Shown here piece by piece: positions 35,101 to 45,595 of a DNA stretch of 64,000 nt. Position numbers and translations under genes: made by a program. The stretch spans positions 20,016,377 through 20,080,376 of the forward strand of contig NC_034012.1 of NCBI RefSeq assembly GCF_000346465.2, in the 5' to 3' direction. Source of the stretch: Prunus persica (taxonomy: Eukaryota > Streptophyta > Magnoliopsida > Rosales > Rosaceae). Within the stretch, counting starts at the first letter, position 1. Every line of letters begins with the position of its first letter. Below the pieces are notes generated by a model. It was not told where the DNA came from. It made no database searches and saw nothing but the letters and a program-made list of their open reading frames with translations.

Positions 35101-36184
35101 TGATGAAGTTGTTAAGTCCCAAGGCTTCATTGATAATCCATTGGATGAATGCATCTATATGAAATTCAATGGAAGGAATTTCATCTTCATGCTGCTATAT
35201 GTGGATGACATTCTGCTAGCAAGTAGCAATCTGTCCATGTTGCATGACACTAAAAGGATGCTGTCAGATCATTTTGATATGAGTGTTTTGGGAGAGGCAA
35301 ACTATGTTCTTGGAATAGAAATCAGCAGGGACAGAGAAAGGAAAATGATCGGCTTATGTCAGAAGGCATATATTGAGAAAGTGCTTAGAAGGTTCAACAT
35401 GGGAAACTGTACAGGATGTGATGTTCCTTTCTCAAAAGGAGATAAATTGAGCAGTGAACAATCTCCTAAGAATGAGCAAGAGAGACTGGAGATGAAGGAC
35501 AAGCCTTATGCATCACTAGTAGGAAGCTTGATGTATGCACAAGTCTGCACTAGACCAGACTTGGCATTCTGCATAAGTGTTCTTGGCAGATTTCAGTCTA
35601 ATCCAGGTCAAGCACATTGGATTGCAGGAAAGAAAGTATTAAGGTATTTGCAAAGAACTAAAGAGTACAAATTGGTTTATAGAAAGGTTGAAAATTTGCA
35701 GCTGGAAGGATATGCAGATGCAGACTTTGCAGGATGTCAGGATACTAAGAAATGCACATCAGGAGTTGTTTTTCTATTTGCAGGTGCTGCAGTGGCATGG
35801 AAGAGCATGAAACAGCAGTATGTTTCAACCTCCACCATGCAAGCAGAGTTCTTGGCAGTTTATGAAGCCACTTCAATGGCAGTGTGGCTTAAAAATTTCA
35901 TGTCAATGCTGAAAATTGTGGATTCAATACAGAGACCGATTCAGTTATGGAATGACAATACTGCAGCAGTGTATTTTGCACAAGGAAATAAGAGATCGAG
36001 TGGAATGAGGCATTTGCATTTAAAGTTCTTATCTGCGAAGGAAAAGATCAGAGATGGAGAGACTGCTCTAAGTCACATTGGCACAGATTTTATGATTGCA
36101 GACCCCTTGAATAAAGGGCTGCCTAATCATGTTTTTCACAGGCATGTGGCAAGCATGGGATTGCAATTCAGTTTTGATACCTAA
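32177..36184 (+). CDS. Copia Gag-Pol polyprotein
   Basis: The 1,335-residue open frame encodes, in order, a UBN2-type gag (about 1-165), a CCHC zinc knuckle CFFCKKFGHLKRDC (about 219-232), the protease WWLDSGATVHVTN (about 268), the pre-integrase WHKRLGH and Cys pair, the integrase core (IHTDICGPF, VRSDRGGEF, TPQQNGVSERRNRTL), the reverse transcriptase (DRYKARLVAKGYTQEEGVDY, MDVKTAFLNG, catalytic YVDDILLA) and RNase H (GYADADFAGC, LWNDNTAAVYFA). All these catalytic motifs look intact. The conserved gag beginning TGSNYKKWREDVEIALG starts about 40 bp upstream of the first in-frame ATG. The ATG at 32177 therefore falls inside the gag domain and the true start may be mutated. It would make the proteins that copy and integrate the element. 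Confidence 0.93.
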   Translation: MEIALGLLDYEMVLTDEALSVPANDASAETKAKYAKWIKANKMAILIMRRSISEEVRGSIIETESAKLFMEAIAENFQGSKKAEIGTLMSQLTYMKYNGEGCIRTHILNMVEIGNKLKALKVNVDETMMVHFAINSLPSIFRQLKTTYIAQKEIWSVADLIGICVQEEQSIRKDKGKDQVCFVQDTKFKQKEWTKNKNTDKQQKKDESAKGTGPVGLKCFFCKKFGHLKRDCRRYKRWLDKQKGKGKHENVSVIYESNTVEVLSNSWWLDSGATVHVTNSLQGFKTKRVPNKDDLKVFVGNGERVRVDFVGLASLELESGFILELVDVVYVPSMTRNLLSVSKLVKSNLQFEFDESGFSIFRNKSFIGNGLLIDGMFRLNCKLPNQSTEMINVLSSKQPCNTESFTIWHKRLGHVSKERMNLLSKESILPPLNHHEQDKTCIECAKGKLTNLRKKGAIRSEKRLEIIHTDICGPFPVDTHDGFKYFITFTDDFSRYGYVYLITEKSKALEMFKIYKAEVENQLDSKIKVVRSDRGGEFYGKFTEKGRNPGPFANFLQQEGIVAQYTNPGTPQQNGVSERRNRTLIEMVRSMMCCAKLPTFLWGEALKTANYLANRIPTKATNMIPYEIWCKRKPSLAHLRTWGCKAEAKLYNPMQKKLDSKTVSCFFIGYPDRTKGYRFYCPKNNTRFVETQRAIFIEEEEEGLDEVDFDFDEVLETKETADENQTREVTILPFDALEENRASPMDAERNNEEGQVTEHQQTAIEEMQTDQLVHAPDLHIRRSQRPKRPALSNDYFVYLQESEHDINTEEDPATFKQAMESDKSSQWSAAMESELESMSKNGVWKLVNLPLGCKPIGCKWIYKTKRNAQGQIDRYKARLVAKGYTQEEGVDYNETFSPVSTKDSFRVIMALVAHFDLHLHQMDVKTAFLNGELIEEIYMKQPNGFASKGEENLVCKLQKSIYGLKQASRQWYLKFDEVVKSQGFIDNPLDECIYMKFNGRNFIFMLLYVDDILLASSNLSMLHDTKRMLSDHFDMSVLGEANYVLGIEISRDRERKMIGLCQKAYIEKVLRRFNMGNCTGCDVPFSKGDKLSSEQSPKNEQERLEMKDKPYASLVGSLMYAQVCTRPDLAFCISVLGRFQSNPGQAHWIAGKKVLRYLQRTKEYKLVYRKVENLQLEGYADADFAGCQDTKKCTSGVVFLFAGAAVAWKSMKQQYVSTSTMQAEFLAVYEATSMAVWLKNFMSMLKIVDSIQRPIQLWNDNTAAVYFAQGNKRSSGMRHLHLKFLSAKEKIRDGETALSHIGTDFMIADPLNKGLPNHVFHRHVASMGLQFSFDT

Positions 36185-36700
36185 AGTCAGTGGGAGTCAG
36201 TGGGAGCTAGAGTTCTTGCAGTTATGTTTTAATTTAGATTTTGTTAACTAGTTCTATCTAGTCAGATTCTGTTTAAAGTAGACTTATTTGAATTGTTTTT
36301 TTTTTTTTTTTTTATAATGTTCTGCATTTACTGCTTCTGGATGACAAATAGAATAAAGGCCAAACTGTGATCATGCTAGCATTATGTTTTGCAGTTTGAA
36401 TCTATGAATGAGTCATTAAAGAAGACCTTGGTAGTCTTAAAGGGTGAGCAAAGAATTGTTTTGTTTTATTACACTTACAGTAAAACAAAAGGGTTCTCGT
36501 TTCAATCTAGTTGGATGCCTTATGTGTTTTGCAGGTTCATATATGTGATTATAAAAGTCTTGGATGTTATATATCCAGTGTACTTCGATAGTCCTCTATG
36601 AATTTTCAAAATGACAGTGGCTTGATAAAGGAACAAGAGAATTTTGAGTTCCACATGGCCATCAAGTGATGAGCAATAAGTCTGAATTGATTATTAGATC

Positions 36701-36711
36701 AAGTGGGAGAA
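36701..36711 (+). other. Polypurine tract of young Copia
   Basis: AAGTGGGAGAA lies immediately upstream of the 3' LTR. Confidence 0.8.
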
Positions 36712-37204
36712 TGTAAGAAGGTTTATTGTCTTAAACCTACTGAAGTGATCTTCTAATCTATAAAGGATTGAAAGACTTATTGTTTATCAGGAACTCAAAC
36801 CTATCTCTATTAGGTAGCCTTTAACTCAGTGTTTAATAAGGATAATGAAGGCTTAAAGGTTCCTAGTTCTACAAGGATTGGAATAGATTAGTTCTATCGC
36901 ATGAAGGATATCTCTAAGTGTTTCCTGATGGGCAGGACACTTAGAGAGATGCATATATATAGAAGGCTCCCTCCTAGATCCGAAACATACAACACAGCTA
37001 AACAGAAATTCACCCATCAGAGTTATAGCTATAAGGATCGGATTCTCAGGAGAAGAACTTCTATACCTTGCGCTGCCAATCTGTTCCAGCATCATCCAAT
37101 CTGTTCCAGCATCATCCAATCTGTTCCAGCATCATCCAATCTGCGCCAGCACCATGTCAGACTCAGGTTAGTGTTAAACATGTTATAGCTTGAAAGAATT
37201 TACA
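36712..37204 (+). repeat. 3' LTR of young Copia, with extra tandem copy and 24-bp extension
   Basis: 36712-37180 matches the 5' LTR base for base by eye, except that it has three rather than two copies of the 20-bp unit. A further 24 bp (37181-37204, ending TTTACA) precede the target duplication and have no counterpart at the end of the 5' LTR. Confidence 0.88.
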
Positions 37205-37733
37205 CATCACCCCCTCTCTGTTGGTTGATGTGGGATGTTACATGCTCGAGGAGAGCAATAAAACCCAACTTGTCCAGCTGGAATTGCTTTAAAATATCGA
37301 GTTCGTTCGTCGAAAAATTGACAAGTTATTAGATCTCAAATCAGCTAAAAGAGTCGGGACTTATCTGAAAAATAAAATCTAGATTCTAGGTTTGTTTAGT
37401 AATTCCAAAATTGTGATATGGGCCTTAAAACTTCAAACGCACATGACTTCTTCGTGCAACTCCGATTTTCGAACCGTTTTTGCCTACAAGCTCATGAGCT
37501 CAAGTTATATGTTTCTAGCCAAGAATCACAATTTTCCAACTTCAATAAAGATTCTTAATAAAATCATAATAAATCACGCAAGAACATTTTTGTCCAAATT
37601 ACTTTTAGACACACTTAAATCCAATATTTTTAATCCCATGATACTTGATAATATACCTGTAATCATTCTACACCATAATATTATTTTTCAGTAAAATAAG
37701 AAAAATAATAGGCAATTTTCATGTTATAACAAT

Positions 37734-38199
37734 AACGATAATGAGACCCTTTCTTGTATCAACATGTTTGCCCATTTAAAGTAACTATACAAGTAATACA
37801 TGAAATATATATAAAGTTGCATAACATGCTTGGCTTAAAAGCATAATTCCAACAAGAAAGAATGACAACACATGTTGAGGGGTAAAAATGAAATGCAATA
37901 CATAATAATGGGTAGAAAGGGTAACAAGAAGCGTGAGCAGTTGTAGCATTTAACGAGGTTGGCTTTTGAACATTCCTAGTAGAGATTTTAAAAAAAAAAA
38001 AAAAAAGGAATTTTAATACTACTTTAATCCCTAGCATTGGGAACTTATTTGATGATACACGTGGATAGCAAGTATTGTCAGAGTCGCTCAAGTGAGTGTG
38101 AATAGCAAAGCTCAAAAAAAGAATTCAATTTAAGTATTAAAATTTTGTGAATTTTGTTCTTATTTTTTAATCATTTTAAAATATTTTTTTCATTATTGT
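37734..38199. other. Intergenic DNA, no gene seen
   Basis: A+T-rich sequence with an A run near 37990. Nothing coding recognised. Confidence 0.4.
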
Positions 38200-41100
38200 T
38201 TGGGCTAACGACAAAAGACACCCTATTGGTTTAGAGTCATTCTCAAATTGGGCCCCAGGGTATCAATTTTATCAATTTACGCCCTTACGTTTTCAACATC
38301 GTTCAATTTCATATTTCCGTTAAGTTGACCAGATGGTCAATAGTTAAATACTGACGTGGCACCTGTGGGACCCACCCCATCAGCGATTGACCATTATGCG
38401 CATGCCAGTTGAAGGGTAGTTTTGGGTTTCAACAATTCAAAAAAAAAAAAAAAATTTGAAAATTGTGCCCAAATTAGGCACGCGTTGCAAAGCTAGAGAT
38501 CGAAGAAAAAGCCCCAAAATGTCATTCGTCCTCAACCTCAATTTAACCTTAATCCTAAATTTCCATAGCTGAGAGCTCAGATCTACGATTTCGAAAAAGT
38601 GAGAAGAAATGAGTTGGGATTTTAGGGCTCCAGGCACTCCGCATCCCTCGTACAGTAAGTTGGTTTAAATTTTTGCGATTTGGGATATCTGTGGTGAATG
38701 GGTTAGAGGTTGGGTTATTGTGGTTTGAATGTTGTCTTTTATAATCTGCGTGGAATAGTGGGAGAAGTATGAAAGATTTTGTGGAATATAGGTGGTCCTT
38801 TTGCAGATTTCGAATATAGGTTGTCCTTCAAGCTAAGCATGTGCTGGCAATGCCTACCTTTAATAAGGTCAAAGTGTCTGCCTTTAATAAGGCAAAAGTG
38901 TTAGGTGGAAGGTGTGAAAAGGATTGTTTAATAAAAACTTAGCCTTTTCTATAATGGTCCTAAACTGAAAATAATTGAAAACTGTGTTTTGGTTTTTGTG
39001 TAATGTGTGAATACTGTGTTTAGTGTTGTGTGTTATGTTTTAACTGAAAATAAATGTTTGGGACATGTAATATGTAGGTGATCCTGAATTGTTTTCTATT
39101 CGAATGTCCCATGGTGGTCAAATAAGTGGTAACTGTTATGCTTCTGGCAATGTAGCTTGGTCTGATTATTGTGACAAGGATCAAATGTCAATGACTGAGA
39201 TAGACAACATGGTAAGGGAGTTAGGTTATGATGGGGTGATTACTGGTATAGTATCCCTACCTATAGCAATGGTGGCCTAACAAAGCTTAATGATGATCAA
39301 GATGTCATAGACATGCGTGTATTTGTACTAGAGACAAGGCTAATAGACATCTTCCGACATCATGAGGTCGATAGTAATGAGGGTTGGTTTTATAGTCAAT
39401 CATGATCAAATCTATTTGTTGATTTAGAAGCTGATATTATGCCTTACAAAGGAGTTGTGATTGAGGAGCTTGATGACAATTATGGGGCTATTGTTCCTGT
39501 TGGTGGGAAATGCAAACAATGGAGACAACAGAAAAAAAAAAAAAAAAAAATGTTGTGATAGAAGAACTCAATGAAGACCCAAATAGGGAACAAAGTGGTG
39601 GGGGTACGCAAAAGGCAAGGGAATCTTGTGCAAGACAGGGTGTTTCTGAAAAAGGCAAAGAAAAAGCAGTAGAGAGGGAATCTTTTGCAGTGCAAACATA
39701 AAAAGAAAAGCTGTTGAGAGGGAATCTTCTACCCCTGTAGACAAAGGGAAAAGTAAAGTCAGTTTTGTTTTTTGAAAAAGGAGGGCAAGAGCTTTTGGTA
39801 AAAGGAGGTGTAAAAATGTAAAGAAGACACGTGATAAAGAAGTCCAAAGGTCCAATACAGTAACTGAGGGACTAGTTTAGAATTAGGTTGTTGAATCAAC
39901 TGTAGAACAGAGCAAGTTATCAAGATGTCATCTAATGAAGACAAGAAAAGCAAGGAAAAGGACCACAGTCTGTGATGATGAGGAGTCAACAGACAGTCTT
40001 GACTCTGATTTTGCAGACCCTAACTTCAGTTGTGATGATAATGATGATGATGTCGATTTTGATGAATGGGTGGACAAAAAAATTGAGTGGGTTGGAGATG
40101 GGGAAAAAGGAAAAGAGCCAGAGTCAACAAATGTTGGGGTTGAATCTTGGGATTGGGGTACATATGTTGAATTGGATTCAGAGGAGTGAGATTCTGATAA
40201 TGTGCAGCCTAAATATGACTCTGATGATGACACTCCAATGACGGATAGATGGCCAGAGTTCAATCTAGCAATTGACATGGGAGATCCACAGTTTGAGGTT
40301 GGGATGAAGTTCAGTGATTGAAAAGATTTTAGATCGGCTGTCAAAGAACAATTTATAAAGATGAATAGGGATGTTGTATTTGTGAGAAGTGAGGCTTTCA
40401 AGCTAAAGGCAGTTTGTGCATATCCAGATTGTCCATGGGAGATATATGCTTCCAAAATGCAGCATGAGAAGACCTAGCAGGTTAAGAAATATGAGGGTGA
40501 ACACACTTGTGGTATTGTTTGGGAGAACCCCACTGTCAAGTCTAGTTGGCTCAGTGCTAAATATATGGAAACATTGAAGAGCAATCCAAGTTGGCCAGTT
40601 AGCTCATTCATAGAGACTGTGGAGAAGGATTATAACACTGGAGTTTCTAGGAAACAAGTTTATAGGGCAAAAGAGAGGGCATTGAGGCAGATTGAGGGAA
40701 TATACACATAACAATACTCCAGAATTTGGGATTATTGTGAAGAGTTAAGGAAGACCAATCCAGGAACAACAACCAAAGTTCAATGTGATTTCAATGAACA
40801 ATTGGGTCATCTAGTGTTTCAAATGTTATATGTGTGTCTAGGTGCATGTAAAGCAGGTTTATTGCTGGATGCAGACCCATTATTAGATTGGATGGCTGCT
40901 TCTTGAAGGGTGTATATGGGGGGCAATTTTTAGCAGCAGTTGGTATAGATGCTAATAATGAAACATGGGTGATTACGTATGCAATGGTTGAGTCTGAGTG
41001 CAAGGACTCATGGGTTTGGTTTCTGGAATTGCTGGTAAAAGATGTAGAGATTGTTAACCAGTTTGGATACACTTGCATATTAGATAAGCAAAAATGATTA

Positions 41101-41582
41101 TTACCAACTTTTGAGCAAGTTGTTCCTAACAGTGAACACAGGTTTTGTGCAAGTCATCTGCTCCCCAATTTCATATTACAATTCAAAGGGAAATCTTTGT
41201 CTGACAAATTCTGGGGCGCTGCAAAGCAACAACTGTTCCACAGTTTGCAAGCCAGATGGAAGAGCTGAAAAACCTTGATAAGGATGCTTATCATTCCCTT
41301 ACTGAACTAGAAAAACCTCCCAAGCATTGGTCTCGATCACACTTCAGCACTCATGTGAAGTGTGATATACTTTTAAACAATATGTGTCAGTCCTTCAACT
41401 CATTCATATTGGCATGCAGAGATAAGCCAATACTGACCATGCTTGAGATAGTTAGGTGTAAGTTGATGAGGAGGATACAAGGCAGAAAGGACAAAATGAA
41501 GAATTGGACAAATGCAATTTGCCCCAAGATTTTTAAGAAGGTAGAGATAAATAAGGCAAAATCAAGTGGTTCTGATACCAAC
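38200..41582 (+). mobile_element. Decayed autonomous-type MULE (Mutator-like) transposon
   Basis: The stretch contains a recognisable MULE transposase gene in pieces. The 5' region (about 38205-38430), with repeated phrases such as GACAAAAGACACCC, resembles MULE terminal DNA, but no matching right inverted repeat was found because the 3' part is replaced by an LTR. The left edge is an estimate. Confidence 0.65.
39086..41582 (+). pseudogene. MULE transposase (MuDR type) pseudogene
   Basis: Pieces appear in the family order. A PB1-like N-terminal module (FSIRMSHGGQISGN ... CDKDQMSMTEIDNMVRELG) is at 39086-39240. An acidic linker (about 39935-40190) and the MuDR DNA-binding module (FEVGMKFSD, then CAYPDCPWEIYASK and GEHTCGI) follow at 40290-40520. 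The transposase core reads RLDGCFLKGVYGGQFLAAVG, IDANNETW and WVWFLELL (about 40890-41040), then HRFCASHLLPNF near 41140. Stops or shifts occur near 40187, 40319, 40476, 40709, 41096 and 41267, and an A run near 39535 probably shifts the frame. The enzyme would have cut and moved MULE DNA. The end is lost where the LTR begins. Confidence 0.88.
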
Positions 41583-43443
41583 TGAAAGGACCCGCCCCGA
41601 ATTTCCCAAAACCCAAGGCGAATCCTGTGAAATTCCCGACATCACCCCGATGTCGGGCCCACATGCTAAAAACCGAGACTTTCTGCCGAAATTTCGGTAG
41701 AGTCTCCCCTATAAATTGGACATTTCCCAAAATTTCACCCTGCATAAAAACGCATTTAATATCCTCAACTGGCAGCATGCACAATATAATTTCATGCAAT
41801 TCACATAAATGGCCTTCGGCCTTCCAATAATTCTCAACAAACTACCAAACACGCTAACAAGTCAATTCATGCCTTAAACAAGGCAAACAATAAATTTAAA
41901 TATAAATTATGACTATTAAATTTCAACATGCATCACTTAACCTTTCACATTTCGATATATGAGGTTTTAGCCTCCTAACACAATCACTCTTTCACCTAAA
42001 TTTTAGGACCAACAACAAGGTCCGAATCAATCTCTCTAAAACAACGTGACTAACATTTAGTCTGCGGCTGCACCTAATAATCTTAGGCTGCCTACGTACC
42101 CTCCCTGAAGGATCAAGCCACACGTAGTTCTTCCTTAACACCTAAGTCCACACATAGGCAATACCTTATTTCATTTCTCTGTATATCACATAATCTCCCC
42201 ATACGCCGGTACAACCACGCCACGTATGGGGCCTGTCAACACGCCAGATAACCTACGCCACGTGGGACCTAACTTTCACAAGGTGGTACGTGTAGTGTAA
42301 CCAAAATCCGGGGAGGTACCTAAGGTAGTGCGTATAGCACTTCAAACTGACATTCTAGACTCTTTTGTACCCTTGTACAAACATATATAATTATATATAT
42401 ATTAATACTAATATTGTGTAAACCTCAACAATGGTCTAGCACCCGATAATCCCCCTAGGAAGGTGAGATTACTCCGGGAGGACTCACGGTCAACCAAAGG
42501 TCAAACTACCCTAACCCTGGTCAAACAGGCCTACGGGGCCCACGACCTCCAAATTCTGATCCGAAAGTTCCTATGGGTTCTACAAGGTATAGGACACTCG
42601 TCCTGCAAGTTTGGTCCAGATCGGACGGTCAGATCGCTCATAATCGCACGATCTGACGGTTATTATAAAACATAAACTTTAAATTATTTATTCGGAACAT
42701 CCGGGGCTCCGATTCACAATCTGTGAATTCCTACACGATCCTAGAAATACCTAGATTAACACATATTAAATTTGAGACCATCCAACGGTCCCAACCTATC
42801 GAACCTGGATAACGCGCAATATACGATCGTCCGTTCGATAATCAAACGACGTCCGAATTGAGATCCACGAAATCCTACGCACTCGTGACAACCTAAGGAT
42901 CTCATCGAGACACAGTGCTACTCCACTACCCTCGCCCATGCGCCGCCACACGAGCCGGCAGCGTTGGGTGTCCAAAGCGATTACGCATCGCCGGAAAATC
43001 TCAAAACCACAGCTCCAAACTCCTACCCTATGTATAACACCCTATTTGGAGCCACTTTTGTTCTTGGACCTACCCCAAAAACTGACCGGAAGTGGCCGGA
43101 ATCGTGATCCCAAAACCTGCCGAATTTCAATTCGTAAATCGAATTGGCTACGCTAAGAATCGATCCAATCCTACCCAACAAGCAGCTAGAGCATGAAATG
43201 TAGGTGAGAAACCACACCTTGCTCGTCGGAATCGGTGGCCGGAGGAGGGAGATCGACGGCGGTGAAGATCGGACGACACCGGTCGCTTCTTCTCCATTTT
43301 CCGGCGAAACCACGGCGGCTGGAGGCGGGAGTCGGCTGGGGCTGGAAGAGGACGACGCCCCGGTCATTTTGGTACCGGCCCCGTCCACAGCCGTGGCCGG
43401 TGGCCGGAGATACGAGAGGAGAGAGAGAGAGAGAGAGGCCGAC

Positions 43444-43504
<61 letters not shown>

Positions 43505-43779
43505 TGATTTTTATAAAAATCCCATTTTGAAATAATTACGATTGTGCCACTGGGTTTCTTTTGACCATATCTCTCTCGTTACAACTCCGATTCGAGCCCA
43601 CTACGTGTTTACGAACTCATCTCAGTACGACCTATCCAAAAATACTAGTCACTGCCCCAAACTCTCTCCGGTTAAGAAAATGACCAAAATGCCCTTATCT
43701 CAAGGGTAAATTTGTAATTTCCCTTAAATAATTTAAATAATGTAAATAAGGGTTAAATTTGGAGTCGGGGTGTTACAGG
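41583..43779 (-). mobile_element. Chromovirus-type LTR (antisense) with adjoining primer-binding site
   Basis: On the minus strand it begins TGTAACACCCCGACTCC at 43779 and ends GGCGGGTCCTTTCA, followed by TTGGTATCAGAACCA, a primer-binding site for initiator Met tRNA (about 41580-41566). So it is a 5' LTR with the first bases of the internal region, fused to the MULE with no visible target duplication. It is about 2.2 kb. Blocks match the LTR at 15687-18298. A GA microsatellite lies inside. Short frames such as 43023-43388 are low-complexity and non-coding. Confidence 0.78.
43447..43500. repeat. GA dinucleotide microsatellite
   Basis: An uninterrupted GA run, preceded by a shorter GA run at about 43419-43436. 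Confidence 0.95.
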
Positions 43780-43980
43780 CTTTTCTATTCAAGTGTTTTC
43801 CAATTTGGATGATTTTTGCGAGCATTATTCTTCAAGTGGACCAAATAATAGACAATTCCTCTCATTAGACACCGTTGCAGGGTGAGCTCAAACATTGTGT
43901 CCCATATTTGAATCCCTTATATGCACACATGAATACAAGCATAGACACACATATGCACGAATTTGATATATATAATTGCA

Positions 43981-44214
43981 TGTTGACGCGAGTCTCCTAA
44001 TTAATCAAGGAGATTTATTTCCTTGATTAATTAAGGGATTTACTTTTCTATTTTTTATATAATTGATAAATTATTGTACAATTAGGAGATACTTTCCTAA
44101 TTCTTTACTGTATCTAATTCCTTATAAAGCCCATATGTAAACTCTTATATATACCTCCTTATGGAGAAGAATAAATTCAACCTAATACATTCAAATCATA
44201 TTCATATTTTAGCA
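43981..44214 (+). mobile_element. Solo LTR (234 bp), Copia-like
   Basis: Begins TGTTGACGCGAG and ends TTTTAGCA, with a perfect 5-bp duplication TTGCA (43976-43980 and 44215-44219). The text AGGAGATTTATTTCCT, the TATATATACCTCCTTATGGAGAA stretch near 44150 and the overall layout recall the 205-bp LTRs at 23380 and 28954, so it is probably a distant relative. No internal sequence is present. Confidence 0.9.
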
Positions 44215-44219
44215 TTGCA

Positions 44220-45587
44220 TACCACAAAAGTTCAACTCGACAATGTTTCTAGTCCACAAGATTTAGTAATATTGACTGTGGAATAACAGAAGGTATTTAT
44301 TACCATATTACAAACATTACCTGCAACTGAAGAGTATGGAAGTTGGATTATGCATTGCCAAAATAGCAATCACTGCAAAAGTAAAAAGCATCTCCTTTTT
44401 CTTTATATTCCTAATAACGAAATTGTTCTAGTTCTTCAATCTCTCTGAAATAAGCATGCAAAATAAAATAAGAAATCTACAATTCACATCAACATAGAAG
44501 TTAAACATATCAAAAATATATCAAAGGAGAAACAAAAGTTCAACCAACCAAACTCATGACCATTCAAGAATGTACAAGATTTTCAATCAAAGCTACTAGA
44601 TAAAGAGTAAAACCCCAATAGGAAGCAATAAATATATAAAATAACTTATGCAAGTACAGAAAGAAAGCAGCTGATTAAAAGTAAACAAAATACAATAACA
44701 ATTAAAGTTTTCAGGCAACATAAGGCAGTAAACGAAAACCGACAATGATTTACAAAATCACAACAAAATTTAAAGCAAACCAAATGAATTGCTTACCAAA
44801 TTGTAGTTATTTCCCTGGTTATCCACAGAAATCCAAAGACTTTAAGCAATTGGGTATGTGGTATTTTCCCAGGTTCCAAATGAGAAAAGAAAATGAATGG
44901 CAGTTCTTCAATCTATTAAACAATAATGGGTTTTGTTTGTACAAAACAGCAAACGTATCATACTAGTAAATCACATGTACGTTCACCTACGCTTTTGCTT
45001 TTTTTTCTTTTGTTGTCCTCATGTGCTTCAGCTTTTTCTTTCTTTTCTTATGGCATGGGATGGAGAAGACGCACGAAGAAGAGGAGAGCGTGAAATCATA
45101 TTGGGGTATTTTCAAAATTTTGTAATTTTCATTAAACCCAACACCTTCTCAAATCTGATTATCGCATAATCAGAAAATGAAAGCAGATCATTGGCTGCTT
45201 TACTTTATTGCTTTCTCCCACAACAATTTTTATAATAAGTGATTTTCTCATAAGTTACCAAACGGGCTAGGCTTCCCAAAAAATTTTAAAAATCACTTAT
45301 CACCCCAAATAAGCAATGCCAAACGGGTACTTAACCCTATTATGTATGATACTTTGCGGGGTTTTTATGTACTAGACATATTTTAACTGTCTTTGTTCTC
45401 TTAAATAATTTTGAACTAAACTATGAGAATTTAAAAAAAAAAAATTTTAAAAAAAAGCGCCAAAACTTGACCCCCAGTTTGAAAAATGTCATTTTTTTGT
45501 AAAATATAACAAATATAGCAAAAAACTCACCTAAATAGACAGAAATGCCCTTAAATTTAAAATCCACACAAACCTAAAAAATAAAGA
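44220..45587. other. Intergenic DNA, no gene seen
   Basis: A+T-rich DNA. Frames at 44745-44966 and 44933-45169 lack family features. Confidence 0.4.
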
Positions 45588-45595
45588 GATTTTCT

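Larger units (their letters stand above)
31130..37204 (+). mobile_element. Young, nearly intact Ty1-copia retrotransposon
   Basis: The element begins TGTAAGAAGG and is flanked by the perfect duplication CATCA (31125-31129 and 37205-37209). Its LTRs are identical by eye apart from one extra 20-bp tandem copy in the 3' LTR, so insertion was recent. Primer-binding site, polypurine tract and a long open pol frame are present. It sits inside a Cassandra LTR. The 3' end carries 24 bp more than the 5' LTR before the duplication. Confidence 0.95.
30893..37242 (-). mobile_element. Cassandra solo LTR with 5S rRNA-like promoter, split by a Copia
   Basis: Read on the minus strand the LTR starts TGTAACATCCCACATC at 37242 and ends GGATGTGATA at 30893. 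The family usually ends TGTGACA, so the terminal CA has mutated. A perfect 5-bp duplication TGCTC flanks it (30888-30892 and 37243-37247). Without the Copia it is about 270 bp, which fits Cassandra TRIM LTRs. It contains the family's 5S rRNA-derived region. The Copia entered 33 bp from its transcriptional 5' end and duplicated CATCA. Confidence 0.93.
30000..37733 (-). mobile_element. Old chromovirus-type LTR (antisense) split by Cassandra and Copia insertions
   Basis: The two halves (about 30000-30887 and 37248-37733) resemble the antisense LTR at 41583-43779. Shared blocks include AAATTCCTACACAATCTTAGAAATACC near 30555, a following GATCCAAC stretch, the Cys-poor CAACTCCGATTTTCGAACC-type block near 37460 and ACAAGCTCATGAGCTC. 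They continue in order across the insertion, so this was one LTR before Cassandra entered. Outer ends are eroded and the coordinates are approximate. Confidence 0.55.

Noticed and set aside
39480..39989. Minus-strand frames rich in Phe and Ser
   Set aside because: They are opposite-strand shadows of the MULE acidic linker and A run.
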